This document shows positions 1-11,412 of a DNA stretch of 64,000 bases, piece after piece. The DNA is taken from assembly GCF_043641665.1 (NCBI RefSeq), contig NC_092193.1:1587501-1651500 (forward strand). Reading direction: 5' to 3'. Position 1 is the stretch's first letter, and every line of letters starts with the position of its first letter. The notes under the pieces were generated by a model. It was given only the letters and a program-made list of their open reading frames with translations. It was not told the origin of the DNA and did no database searches. The position numbers were made by a program, and so were the translations under genes. This DNA is from Enoplosus armatus (taxonomy: Eukaryota > Chordata > Actinopteri > Centrarchiformes > Enoplosidae).

Positions 1-114
1 ACAACACAGCACAAAGCCAGCATGTCAGCAGTCACATGACCAGACAGGCAGTAAATAAGTCCTCTGTTTGACCGAACTTACCTGATCTGTCTGGTACGCT
101 CGCTTTGATAGAGC

Positions 115-450
115 TACCTAGCCTGGCATCGCCAGACCGATGTGCAGTCTGCAAATACAAATTCATCTGGAACCTCTCAGTTCATTTTCGATTTCCAGGG
201 GGCGCTATCAACGGGCGCACACCAAAATGCTTCGCTACCTAGCCTAACAGCTAGTAGCTAGTTCCAACATCCAATTCACATGGCTTCTAGTTCAACATAA
301 AAACACAGACGTTTGGCAGAACTGCCGTCCAGCTCCTTCAATACTGACGCGATCAGCGACAGCCATCTTGGTTGGTTACAAAAGTGCCTCACCGGCACTT
401 AAACCCGCCCCATAGTAGATAAACAGTTGTGATTGGTCCGACCTGAATCA
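115..450 (+). repeat. Interspersed repeat A, copy 1
   Basis: The block shares several stretches with the reverse complement of 12545-12790: agttcattttc, aacgggcgca.accaaaa.gct, gcagccatcttgg, and agataaac.gttgtgattgg. The middle parts differ. It contains no long ORF, so it looks like a non-autonomous element about 330 bp long. I cannot name the family. Confidence 0.6.
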
Positions 451-455
451 GGCTG

Positions 456-2024
456 AAGCTCTGCCAGAGCAAATAAAACAGGAGCTCGTAGATTCCTTCT
501 CCTTCACTGTAATTGTTCACACATGCACTTTTAATGCTGTGGACATTTTTGTTTTAGTTTGGTTTACGGCTGATGGATCGTTTGATTTAGACAAGAAGAC
601 TGAACTGCTGATTTCTTTAAAACTTGCTGACTATTCTCGTTGCTTCATGGTGGCCCGGCGATGGAACTGGTTCCATAATGTTTTAGTGGAAAGGAACGGA
701 GCCATAAGATCCGGCTCCCTTCAGAGAGCCGTAATTCCCATCACTAAGTTTTAGACAAATACATATTTCTGGGAAGTATTTCAAAAAAACTTCATCAGCA
801 GGACATTTAATTAATTTAATATTAATAACTAGACTATTAAAGTTAACCTGACAAGAAACCAGCAAATATGTCCAATAACACTGAGTTAAGGATAAAAGAT
901 GAGCTGATTTAGTTCAGTAGATTATGAGATTTTGCAGTGTAGGCTGTAAAAATGTAAAAACCTTTTAACCATCTGACTGGTTTGTTCAAACATATATTAG
1001 AAGGATTCATTCGCTCACTTGTTTATGTGACCTCTGACCTCTAGCAGAACTGTCTGTGTGATGAATGGACGAATGCTCTGCGATTCCCGTATATGTGGCT
1101 CTGCCCCGGGGGCTGATGGGAGGTTTCCGAGCTTCCGTGGCCCGGTGTCAATGTCAGCATGTGTTGTGCCGAACAGTAAAACCTGCGAGTCCTGCCGGCT
1201 TTAAATCTGAGGTAGCTGCGGCTCGGCTTAATTAACGCCACGCCGTCACTCTGCAGGGTTACGTCCTCCGAGGATGCGGCACGGCTGCACGCAGAGCAAA
1301 GAAATTATGTTGAGAAGATTGGATCCCTGCTGGGGATGAAGATTCAGATTGAATGTTTGATTCTCACTCCGCAGTATGACACACAATCAAAGGGACACTT
1401 CGAGGGTTCATGGGAAGGAAATCCAAAGATTCCTGTTTCCTGAGTGGTCCTTCCTTTTTCTCTGGACTCTCGATCTTCCCTCTCTCCCTCCTTTCCTCTC
1501 TGGGATAAATTATTTAACCGTTCTCCTCAGAGAAACCCCCCACCCCCCCTCCCCATCTCTCTCTGTATCTCTGTCCTGTGCTGCAGCCAAGGACAGATGC
1601 AGAGCAGTGATGGGCGGCTCGCTCTGCAGCCTCGTGGAAAGAAAGAACCAGTTAGAAGCATTTTACTACTGTGAACATCAAAAGTACAGGGGAGCAGAAA
1701 GAGGAAGTGTTTTCTGAAACACTTCCTGTTGGAAAAATGTGCAGAAAACCTTGTGGATCTAAGTGATCGGTTGATGAAAAGGCCTCCTCTCAGCAGCCAC
1801 CATCATCTTTCTAAACGCACAACTTTGTCATTTTGTGACTGAGAAGTGTCCATTGAGTTGCTAATAAATTCCAAGAGTGTCTTCTGGTCATAGTAAAGGC
1901 TTCAAAACTCAAAATATATCACACATTCTTTTATTAACAGTTGTGTTCATAAATGCTCTATAGCACTGACACTGTTGCCCCCCCTCTTTGTCTTACTTTG
2001 GCAGATAGTCATGCTCTAAATTTT
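456..2024. other. Upstream intergenic DNA, no gene recognised
   Basis: Only short open frames occur and none resembles a known protein. A modestly CpG-richer patch lies at about 1070-1290. A pyrimidine-rich stretch at about 1440-1580 explains the proline/serine-rich open frame there. Confidence 0.5.
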
Positions 2025-2243
2025 AGAACTACAGTTCCTGCAATGCTTTGGGGGATGTAAACAGGAAGTATAATGTTGCCATGGATTCAGTTAGTTACAC
2101 TGTGGGCTACGACTCAGTTTCATTTTAGCCCATATTTGTTTACATTTTGGCAAATTGGGGCCATTAAAAGTATTCTGAATTAACTATCAGCAGTTCCTGT
2201 TTGCAGTGTAGCCGTGGGTTTACAGACAACTGTCACTGATTAA
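2025..2243 (+). repeat. Interspersed repeat B, copy 1
   Basis: It begins around actacagttcctgcaatgct and includes ttgggggatgtaaacaggaagta and cagttcctgtttgcagtgta. Matching stretches recur in the same order at 51862-52015. There is no coding potential; the family is unnamed. Confidence 0.55.
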
Positions 2244-4270
2244 CTGTGGTACTGAAGAAAACTTCAAAATGTGAGTATTCTCAGGCAAGTCTGGAGTCAT
2301 AAGGAGCGTCCTTTTTCTGATTTCTAAGTGGATTTATGGACTTCGTGATGGACATCTGAAAGACATCTAAAGTCATACGGAATCTAAAAATATGCGTATC
2401 TTGTCTGTGTGTTCAGATTTGAGACCCTGCTCATCAAAACCAGCAGCCCGCCAGTCACAAATATACATTTTAAATTAGAACGATCAATCAATCTCTTCAA
2501 ACCACAGCGAAGTAAAAGAAAATCCAAATGCACTGGATGCATCCTGAAAGCTGCTTGCTGAGCGACCTTTTCACGTGACCCCTCGCAGCTGAGTGCTTTA
2601 CACCTCTTCTTCTGTGTGACTAAAGCTGTTCAGAAAATCAATAATCAATGCTGCAGCTGCCCCAAAGGTGCATGCATTTGCACAACATGTGGATGAAAAC
2701 ATCATTATCAAAGTAAAATTTCATCTGCAGCTTTTGCAAATGAATTTGGTATCAAAGGTTTCTGATATCGGAGAGATTTCTGGGTTCCGATTGACCCAGA
2801 AAGACGCAGGCAGCAGCTCGTGACGGCCACATCGACACCTTGTGGGTGCTGTATATTTCCTGGTTTCATCATCGTAACACTGGCAGGCCTCAGGGTTTGT
2901 CCCTGGTGGCAGAGCATGAAACACTCCACCAGACGTTGCGGTACGTTGGGTACCTGCCTCCGCTCAGAGAGGTCAGAGGTGATTTATGCCGATCCGTGAG
3001 ATTGATATGTTTATTTTAGCATTTATGCTGAATCGTTGTATCTGGTGAACTGTGAGTGTCAGTTCAGCAGCAGCTCGATCCTCCGGGAGCCGACAGCTGG
3101 AGTCATTTTTCATGCGGCTGGAGACCCAAGCGGCTTGATTCATGGCGGCTTTAAGTCAGCGAGCGTCTCCAGAGGCCGAATCACAGAACGGCCTCACGTG
3201 TTCGCCTCATGAAGGTTAACCGACACAATGATACCTTCACCTTTCATCCAACCGCAGTAGTAGATGTAGTAAAGTCTTTGTTGTGTCTGACTGTGATTAC
3301 TGCTGCCAGTAAACCTGGTGGAGTCTCAAAGCCTTTCCTACCGTCCACACATGAGAAAGAATGAACTGGTGATGTTCTGTTGCCCTCAACAAACTCCTCA
3401 AACCATCAAACCATCGGAGAAATAACGTTTACATTGTGCATAACGGTGAAGCTGTGACTTCCTCTTAGCTCCAGTTTGGTCTCCTCCCACTCCTGAGGGG
3501 GATGTCTGTCTCTTCAGCTGCTAAATGTCTGCTGTCTGCTGGGCTGGTGCTGTTAAAGGAGGCTTTTGACTTTTTCTCCCTCAACAGCAGTGGTGGTGTC
3601 TTTGGTCTCGTGGTTAGAATCCTGTTTTTTAGGACTCGTCTCGGGGAAAGTGCTTAGTTGCCGTCGTGTAACAGGAACCGGTCTGAAGACGCTTTCACTA
3701 TAAAATAAAGTGCTGATGTCTGGGATTCTTTTTTCTGCTCGTCTTGTTGAAACTGAATCTCTTTTCCTCGAAGGTCTGAGAGCCGCCGGGGTTTTGTCAG
3801 AAATCAAAGAAAATCTGTGTCGTTGTTTTCTGCTCAACTAACAACTAAATTACAGTCCAGCTGATTGTCCTAATGTCCTAAAATATATAAATCCTGTAAT
3901 ATTCTTTGATAGTAAAAAAACAGCCTTAATATATTCACAGTGCCTTTTATATTTTGGCACTTTTTGTTATTATCACAACCTCTGGTGTTATAATATGGTA
4001 TTGTTTAATCTTATTTGTGAACTGCAGTACTAATATTCTCATTTTATAGAATATTTTTGTGATTTGTCATTTTAGAAGACATTTGCTCCGGTGATCCTCC
4101 CAGTAACCATCGCCATCAGACAGCTGGTTGAACTGGGAAGCTCCCAGCTGTGATTATGAATAACTGTGTGAAGGTGAAGCAGAAGGGGGGCTGAGTGAAA
4201 ACCTGTGCTCAGCAAAACCTTGTTGTTCTCCTTTTCGTCGTAGCTGTCTGTACCTGCTCTGCCATCGCCA
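2244..4270. other. Upstream intergenic DNA, no gene recognised
   Basis: Unique-looking sequence with no exon or RNA gene that I can support. The region 3840-4070 is markedly AT-rich. Confidence 0.45.
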
Positions 4271-4291
4271 CCCCCCCCCCCCCCCCCCCCC
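4271..4291. repeat. Poly-C run (C21)
   Basis: An uninterrupted run of about 21 C followed by ctctg. On the minus strand it is a long G-run that could form quadruplex-like structures. The poly-Gly frame across it is an artefact. Confidence 0.9.
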
Positions 4292-4399
4292 TCTGTGAAC
4301 ATGTGGGCCGAAGAGTCGGACACATCATGCAGATATAACACGGCGCCTGAGAGGCCTTCAATTATTCACCAGCTGAAGACCCTACTACTGCACAAGTCA

Positions 4400-4446
4400 C
4401 TCTGTCTGTCTGTCTGCCTGTCTGTCTGCCTGTCTGTCTGTCTGCC
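4400..4446. repeat. (TCTG)n microsatellite
   Basis: A tetranucleotide array of TCTG with TCTGCC interruptions, about 47 bp. Confidence 0.9.
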
Positions 4447-4767
4447 TTTATGTTAAGTTTATTTATACAGAACTTTTCAAAACAAAGTTACAAAGTGCTT
4501 TATGTGGTTTAAGGTGGATTAAAACATTTCAGGAGGCGATGAGCCAAATAAAATCAGACACTTAAAATAATACCAAAATAAAATGTAATAAAATAACATA
4601 ATTTCTCTAATAATAATAATAATGATAAGAGAAAAACTTGTGTATCCCCTTGTATCCCAAAGTTCAGTGATTTGTGCTGAGCTCTAACCCAAATAAGGCC
4701 TTCTGTCTGGACACATTTAGGAGGTCTGGGTGTAAAAAAGACCACGGTTCACATCCCGTCTCTTACC

Positions 4768-4835
4768 AATGGCCACCGGTGGGTTTATTTAAGCTTAACC
4801 ACGTAGTTTAGTTGTCTAAACTAAACCAAAACTCT
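4768..4835 (+). repeat. Short repeat fragment, 'ttaaccacgtagttt' type
   Basis: Contains gcttaaccacgtagttt followed by ctaaactaaacca. I recall this sequence type as a scattered teleost repeat. The assignment is from memory only and the boundaries are approximate. Confidence 0.35.
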
Positions 4836-6139
4836 TCATCGTCGGAGGCAAACAACTTCTGTTGTTGTTGGTCTGTGGTCCTCATCATTTATAGACACAC
4901 ATTCCTACATTCTGATGCAATGTTTTGTCTTAATACTTTACCAGTTTATAAATGCCTCGTTCTGTGTCCTTTAACCTGGAGCTCTAAAACTTGGATCTGA
5001 GCTCAGCTAAGCTGATTCCTGGCAAAATTAAAAGGAGACACTGAAATTAAATGAAAGCTTAAACAAACACACATTCTTACTTCTACTGCTGAAGTAGTAT
5101 TTCTGTGTAATGACGCAGCTTTGCTGGAAGCTGGCCTCATGACATGATTTACCGTCTGTGTGAGAAGCTGCAGGTGTAAATTGGCCAAAAACCAACGACG
5201 CCTCGATTGGACGTCAAACGAGCTGAGACGCAGCCTCCTGAGCAGAGGGTCGTTTGTTTTCATCATCAGAAGTGACAAACGAAGAGAAGAGAGATTGTTT
5301 TTCTGTAACACCCGTGACCTTGTTCTCAGGAGTCTGTCGTTAAAACAATCTGAATTTACTTTGGCTGTTCCACCTCAGTAGAAACAGCAACAGGACGCTG
5401 TAGTTCTCACTCCACTGCCACAGCTGCTACAAAACATTTGGGTTTTGGGCTTCATTCAGTTATGCTGTGTTCAATACTGCTAAATAATACAAACACTGGA
5501 CACCTCTCATCAGTCAAAGTCTGTCCAAAGTAATGAAATGCTAATTTCATGTATATGGTGCTATATTGGCCATGCACTGCGCTTTGTGTACCTCACACAG
5601 CCAACTGTGCAATCATCAACACGTTTGAATCATCATCAGAAAAGAAGAACTGTGAAGTCAAAACACACGACCTGCAGGAGAGCAGCGCTAAGCTCAGCAG
5701 GACGTTCCCGCTGTGGGAGTTGAACCCGTGACCGAGGTGTTACAGGCCGGTCTCAGCAGCAGCACGTGTCCGGATGCTCTCTGCTTGGGGACGGCGAATT
5801 CCTCCCAGCCAGTAAAATTACATGGATGATGAATCTGGTTCCATCCACGGACACGGGTATTGATCGGAGCCTCGTCCATCACCAATCACTTTACGCCCAC
5901 ATATCGACACACAGAGCGCTTTGAAGTGTTCTGCCGAGCTCCATCAATCTCCTCCTGCCCGAATACCTCACGCTGTCACTGTGTGTCAGGGAGGCTGGAC
6001 TGAGACCAGTTAGAACAGTTAGAGAGCAAATCAGGGTCGGATTGATTCCAGTCCAGAAGGAGGCGGTAATGCCCCTGAACAGAAACACCAGAAGAAGAAC
6101 AGTTAAGCTGGAAAGCTAACAGCTAACAAACGAGCATTT
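4836..6139. other. Upstream intergenic DNA, no gene recognised
   Basis: No supportable exon. A tRNA-like B box occurs on the minus strand at about 5710-5730 (gggttcaactccc) without a complete tRNA fold. Confidence 0.4.
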
Positions 6140-6203
6140 GATGGACTGTGATGAAATGTGGTTCAGACCTTCGTGGTCCCCTCAGGATGAACTGTAATAA
6201 CTT
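6140..6203 (+). repeat. Fragment of 'tggttcagac' repeat family
   Basis: Contains gatggactgtgatgaaatgtggttcagac and a taataactt end, resembling parts of the larger copies at 31765 and 34487. It is a short remnant directly upstream of the MITE-like element. Confidence 0.45.
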
Positions 6204-6209
6204 GCAGAA

Positions 6210-6609
6210 CCATAGACTATAAAAGAAGTAGGCGTAGCCACCGTGACGTCACCCACTGGTTTGTGCACTACTGCTTTGAGGCCTCCAGTTTGGAACCAGA
6301 AGTGACAAGGTAGCCCCGCCCTGAAGCAGACCCTGCTTTATCGTCTATTTGACTCTGCATGGGACCATAATTTACTAAATGAACATCATGCTGTATTGAA
6401 GAAGACTTGAAACTGAAACCCTGAGACTATAAACTCATGAAAATGTTTGCTGAGGTCGTAAATCAAGTGAGAAGTCGGGTCATTTTCTCATAGACTTCTA
6501 TTCAATCGGACTTCTTTTTGCAACCGGTGGAGTCGCCCCCTGCTGGCTATTGCAGGTTTAAGGCACTTCAGCGTTGGCTTCACTTTTCAGACCCGGAGGA
6601 TGGTGCTTG
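6210..6609 (+). mobile_element. MITE-like element, 'catagactat' type
   Basis: About 400 bp starting catagactat. It contains gtgacgtcacccactggttt, a central gcctccagtttgg, and ends with ggagtcgccccctgctggct and cacttttcagacccggagg. I recognise this order of motifs from memory as an abundant non-autonomous teleost repeat. There is no ORF and no obvious intact terminal inverted repeats. Confidence 0.65.
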
Positions 6610-6714
6610 TGTAAAACTGATGACTTGACTTAAAGCACCTCCGTGACTCAGTGCAGCTCAGCAGTCTAAATAAGTTCCTGTTGCTTTCAGTTCTCTATGG
6701 TGGGGGATTTAACT

Positions 6715-7305
6715 AAGTATATTTACTCAAGTACTGTACTTAAGTACGTATTCAAGGTACTTGTACTTCACCCTTAGTGTTGCGTTTAATGCCACTTCAT
6801 ACTTCTACTCCACCTCATCTCAGAGCTATTGGACGTTTTACTGCACGACATTCGTCTGACAGCTTTAGTTACTTTCATCCCCTTCCTGTCCAGTGAAAAC
6901 CATGTATCTCCAGATGTTCGTGATGAAGAGTTCCTTCATGTGTTGAGAACATCCTCCTCCTCCTCCTTCAGCTAAATAAAGTATTTAAAGCCTCCTCGGA
7001 TCAGCTGGAAAACACATCGTCACAAAGCTGAAACCAGGACAAGTGGACTAGTAGAGATACGTGGTTCTCACAGGACAGCACATGCTGATCTTATAGAATA
7101 TGATGCGTCGCTGGAGATGAAAGTACCCAACAGTATATAAAGTACTTCACATGAGCTCTGAAACATCAGAGAGAACAGAAACACTGACAGGGAACATTTT
7201 ACTGCTGCATGAACACGTCTACTGTCATACTTTAGGTACTTTCTGCTGATGATACTTACATACTTTTACTTCAGTGTTTTGAATGCTTCTACTTAGTTTT
7301 TAGTT
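6715..7305 (+). mobile_element. 'tactcaagtactgtactta' repeat element
   Basis: The element opens with tatatttactcaagtactgtacttaagta, includes acttctactccacctcat, and closes near acatacttttacttcag. These motifs form a widespread teleost non-coding repeat (from memory). The self-complementary tact/agta words give it foldback potential. A diverged relative lies at 9865-10115. Confidence 0.65.
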
Positions 7306-7740
7306 GCTTAAACTTAAACCAAACTGTCATATTAGGCGACGTTTTGTCATTTAAGTGTGGTGAAGCCGGATCTGATGTTTGTTTTCCAAATACAGAAGGT
7401 AAACAGGTCAGAAATGATGCCCTAAACAACAGAAAACAAAAAAAAGAAAAGAAGAAAAGTGCTGGAAGCTAAAAAAGAAAAAGAACTTTGAGCAGAAACA
7501 TCCATTTTATCAGAACATCTTAACAAGCAGCTCTGACAGGACGGGCCTGCACAGCAGCAGACAGCTGGAGTCAAATTATTGCTTTTTCAATTACAGACTC
7601 CTTCTGCCGTTTTTCATCCAGATAATTAGTCAAATCCTCCGACCGCCAACGATTAAGTAGAAATACTAAAGGCCACGAGACAAGCAATCAATCTATTTTA
7701 AGATTGCTCTGTTCTGCTCTTCAGGGCAAATCCTGTTAGG

Positions 7741-7741
<1 letters not shown>

Positions 7742-7796
<55 letters not shown>
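7742..7796. repeat. (GT)n microsatellite
   Basis: About 27 uninterrupted TG units. The Cys/Val and Thr/His frames over it are artefacts. Confidence 0.95.
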
Positions 7797-7797
<1 letters not shown>

Positions 7798-8580
7798 CTG
7801 TGGTCAAATAGAGGATTTTATTTCCTGGAAAGCACTCACATTGTAATTGTTGGGAAAAAAAGTATGAATAAAAAGTATTTTGTGTGTGTTTATGTGTGTG
7901 TGTGTGTGTATCTGACACAGAGAGGCTTCACATCATGTCGATCGTCGTGTTTGAAGGTTGCTGTGGTGACGGGACGATGTTTCTTTTGAGTTTCGTACAG
8001 TTTCGTTTTCTTGAACGGAGCCTTTTAAGATCCTCGTACGCCTTCTATAATGCACCATTTCCTCCTGTTTGAGTAACGTTTGCTAAAAACCGCAGTGACC
8101 AGCTGATGACTAATTTGTGAGTTTCTTTATTAAAGATTTATGTCTTCAGTGGGAACCAATGGGCTTAGAGTTGAGGGCTACAAACAGGAAGTCAGACAGT
8201 ATTTAGAGACGCACAAACACGCTGTTGGTTTAGTTCTTTTAATGAGATTTGTTATAAATAAGGCAACTATACTTTAATAGTACACACACTTTAATATCCA
8301 GAAGTTTCCTAAAATAAATGAAAAGTACAATTTCAAATACTGTCAACATATTTTAGATCCACGTTTTCACTGTTCACTGTCAGGGACACAAGGATAATAA
8401 TAATACTACTAATACTACTACTACTAATACTAATACTACTAAGTCTGGGCCCTTTAACTAGACTGAGGTCAACAAACCAATAACACAACATAAGTCTGAA
8501 CTGAACAAACCTGAACCAACAAATGACACCAAAAGAGTGGTATATATACCCATAGGCTAGCCTACACAAACACAAGGGGA

Positions 8581-8595
8581 GGGGGGGGGGGGGGG
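8581..8595. repeat. Poly-G run
   Basis: A run of 15 G, preceded by gggga. Confidence 0.9.
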
Positions 8596-9446
8596 TAACA
8601 TAACTCCATACAATTAAAAAGACCCAAAATAAACCCAACAACCAATAATGGCTAAATACCAATAAAACTAACAGTAACTATAAATTCTGAAAATAGTAAT
8701 ACCAACAAAACCCAAAAGAAATATCCACATGCTGCCAGTCTCTGAGAATGTGTAGTCCAGGGCTCCCCTGCCCAGCACAGGAAGTTGGCCTCTTCCACTT
8801 CCTGTTTAGCATAAAAGGCTGCCTCACCCTTCAGCTCATCTTTTGGACAGATGACTCAGCAGCAGCAGCATGTGGAGAAACAAAGAGAAAACCAGGTAAA
8901 CCATGTTAACACATTTCAAAGCACTCTGATAAACCTGACCGTCGACTGCACTCAGCGTGGAAACATGATGTCATACTGTAAACAACAATAAAGATAAACG
9001 TGCTTAACCAAACACTGTGTTTAGTGATTATTATACTGAACTGAGAAGTAAAGTACTGACCCTGTGAGGTGTCGGCCGTTGGTCAGGCCGCCACATGCGC
9101 ATTCAGAGGTCTCTGCAGCCGCTGACTCTCTGGGTTCACGTGAGGCGAGTCCACGTTGTTGCTGTGGCATTTCAGAGCTTCAGAGACGCTGCTGTTTCTC
9201 AGCAAAGAACAACCAGCTAATGTTGTTTTTTTAAATGCAAAAACCTCAAACTGACAGTCAGCAGCTGTGTCACACAGTCACTGTGTCCATACAGACGGCA
9301 GTGCTGCATGGCTGTGACCACATTTAGAATCAACATCATTCTTTTCAAGCTGTGGTGTCTTTCAGTGTTGCAGTGCAGCGTTGGGTGTGGAGCTGGAGGC
9401 CATCAAGGAATCTGAGGCAGCAATACACATATATATATATATGTAT

Positions 9447-9517
9447 CCTGCTCCTCAGAGGATGAACCCTTTAGCTTTTGATGACCCTATAATGTTCCCT
9501 TTAGCGCCACCTGCAGG
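9447..9517 (+). repeat. Fragment of 'gaggatgaaccc' repeat family
   Basis: Contains cagaggatgaaccctttagc, gaccctataatgttccc and tttagcgccacctgcagg. Matching words occur in the larger element at 34487-35010 (gaggatgaatcctacc, cctctagcgccacc). Confidence 0.5.
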
Positions 9518-9864
9518 AGTTTTTAGCTCCACTTCTGCTCAGGCTTGTATAGAAAGCAGCATCAGGCGGTTTCGTTCAGTCTAATTCTTCCATACAGTGG
9601 CTGTAATGAATACTTCAGCCTCTAGAGGCCGCTAAGTGCTGCTGTTGGTATGTTTTAATCAGATGATGTTCAGCGTGTCTTTTTAATCTCCCCTGATATA
9701 AATATATATTCTACTTCTGGCAGCTGGATAATACTTACAGGTTTCTGGGTGATATTTGTGTGATAAGCGTAACTGAAGTTACTTCATTATAAAAAAGACT
9801 TAATGTCAGTTTTGGTGTCAGTAACATTATCACGACTTTTTGCACAAGTCACGTGGTGGAAAGT

Positions 9865-10115
9865 GTAAGTACATTAATTCAGGTACAGTTTTGAGGTACT
9901 CACCCTGAGTATTACATTTTCCACTCCACCTAAAGTTCACATAACACAGATTAAACCCAACAGGTAGTTTTTATCAGCGTCACCTCCTCCAGGTCCAACG
10001 TTAAGTACCGCTTCCACGTGAACGCGTGAATCATAGTGATCCGGTGATGTCACTGACACCGACAGGGGCCCCATCCGCATACAAATACCTTCTACTTCAT
10101 ACTTTAGTACTTGAT
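9865..10115 (+). repeat. Diverged copy of 'tactcaagtactgtactta' element
   Basis: Contains gtaagtacattaattcaggtac, gaggtactcaccctgagtattac and ttctacttcatactttagtac, which are degenerate versions of the element at 6715-7305. It ends directly at the (GT)n array at 10139. Confidence 0.5.
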
Positions 10116-10136
10116 GAACTGAATGGAGTGTTTTCA

Positions 10137-10138
<2 letters not shown>

Positions 10139-10207
<69 letters not shown>

Positions 10208-10208
10208 C

Positions 10209-10241
<33 letters not shown>

Positions 10242-10264
10242 TATGTGTGTGTGCGTGTGCGTGC
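10139..10264. repeat. Long (GT)n array, 5' of kcnq3
   Basis: About 125 bp of GT with gcgtgcgt and gtatgt interruptions in its second half. It can adopt Z-DNA in vitro as a family property. It lies about 1.2 kb upstream of the kcnq3 ATG. Confidence 0.95.
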
Positions 10265-10383
10265 ATGACTGTGCATATTAAGTACTCGTGCACGCGTCTG
10301 TATCTATCAGTGTGTACATGCATGTTTTCCTCCTGAATACATCAAGGTGTGCAGCGTCTTCTTGTGCGTGCACACGTCCCAGC

Positions 10384-10392
10384 GTGTGTGTG

Positions 10393-10436
<44 letters not shown>
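10384..10436. repeat. (GT)n-(GA)n compound microsatellite
   Basis: (GT)20 with one gcg interruption, passing directly into (GA)6. It marks the upstream edge of the CpG-rich block. Confidence 0.93.
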
Positions 10437-10570
10437 TGCGCGCACGTCGCGTCTGCGTTGCTGCCGGTGAACGCCTGCTCCTCTCCCTCTCTCTCCTGTT
10501 TCTGCTCCGTTTCAGTTTTATTATCGACATCCTTCACGCAGCATCTCTGCTCTCCATCCTCCGTCAGCAC

Positions 10571-10599
10571 CCTCCTCCTCCTCCTCCTCCTCCTCCTCC
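10571..10599. repeat. (CTC)n microsatellite
   Basis: About ten CTC units followed by cgctgccgtcgccgccgcc. It is purine-rich on the other strand. Confidence 0.9.
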
Positions 10600-10820
10600 G
10601 CTGCCGTCGCCGCCGCCTTAGCACCGCTCCCTCTGCAGGTGGATGGAGGCTGGAAGCCCCGGAGACACGAGCCATGCACGGGAACCGCTGCTGGTAGGGC
10701 TCGGTGCGGCTGCCCGGAGCTGTGTTTGTCTTCAGCGGGTTTCCTCCCATAGGTGTCTTTTATGTGGTGTGTGTGTGTGTGAGTGGATGCAGCGCAAAGC
10801 CAGGTCTTTGTCTCTCCAGT

Positions 10821-10865
10821 GCGCGTGTGTGTGTGTGTGTGTGTGTGGTGGGGGGGGGGGGGGGG
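10821..10865. repeat. (GT)n plus G16 run
   Basis: GC/GT alternation from 10821 to 10846, then 16 consecutive G at 10850-10865, inside the kcnq3 leader zone. Confidence 0.9.
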
Positions 10866-11243
10866 TTATTGGAGAGGAGAGGCATGTTTGGCAAGTGGGC
10901 AATTGTTGCGTGATGCCCCTTTGGATGTTAAATTGATTGACAGGCTTCAGCATCGCCGGGAATCTGGTGTTTTATCGCCTCGTGTCGCGTAAAATCTCTA
11001 ATATTCCTTTGATACGGGACTCGGAACGCGACGTGGCGCGCTGTAGTGAGTTTATCCGACTTTGTGTTGATCTCACCTGCTGTATTGTATCGCTGTAATA
11101 TTCCCACAGTGATTTGTCATAAGGGCGTGTGTTTTTTTCTTGTGATTTTTACGCACAAATCTTCTACATTTCTTGTCGGGTTTCTGCTCACTGCGCACAA
11201 AGATGTTCCAGATGCCGATGCTTTCCCTGAATAAAGGATGTAA

Positions 11244-11244
<1 letters not shown>

Positions 11245-11287
<43 letters not shown>

Positions 11288-11319
11288 CTCCATCCCTCTT
11301 TCTTTTCTCTATTTTCCAG
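11245..11319 (+). promoter_or_regulatory. (CT)n tract followed by acceptor-like TTTTCCAG
   Basis: A (CT)20 microsatellite at 11245-11284 is followed by more pyrimidines and by attttccag ending at 11319. Together they form a textbook polypyrimidine tract plus AG. It could be the 3' end of an intron in the kcnq3 5' untranslated region, with the coding exon starting at 11320. It could equally be a chance product of a microsatellite next to an AG. No matching upstream donor was established. Confidence 0.3.
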
Positions 11320-11365
11320 TCAGACTGCTGAGCACCTCCCTTCGCGCCGGGGACCACATCCTTAA

Positions 11366-11380
11366 ATGACCCGCGGCTGA
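11366..11380 (+). promoter_or_regulatory. uORF 1 in kcnq3 leader
   Basis: ATG ACC CGC GGC TGA: a four-codon upstream ORF that ends 69 nt before the main ATG. Its initiation context is weak (T at -3, A at +4), so leaky scanning would be expected. It matters only if the mature leader includes this position. Confidence 0.5.
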
Positions 11381-11412
11381 GGAGGGGTGTCTCCGGATCG
11401 AGCGCCCGGATC

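Larger units (their letters stand above)
7306..9446. other. Upstream intergenic DNA with microsatellites
   Basis: Holds (GT)n at 7742-7796, a second GT-rich tract at 7880-7909 and a G15 run at 8581-8595. The stretch 8220-8720 is AT-rich with TACTAC/TAATAC-type runs. No exon recognised. Confidence 0.5.

Noticed and set aside
10026..10336. Cys/Val and Thr/His-rich open frames
   Set aside because: Translations of (GT)n/(AC)n microsatellites.
10307..10750. 147-codon minus-strand frame with poly-Arg
   Set aside because: Built from the (CTC)n and (GT)n microsatellites in the promoter zone.
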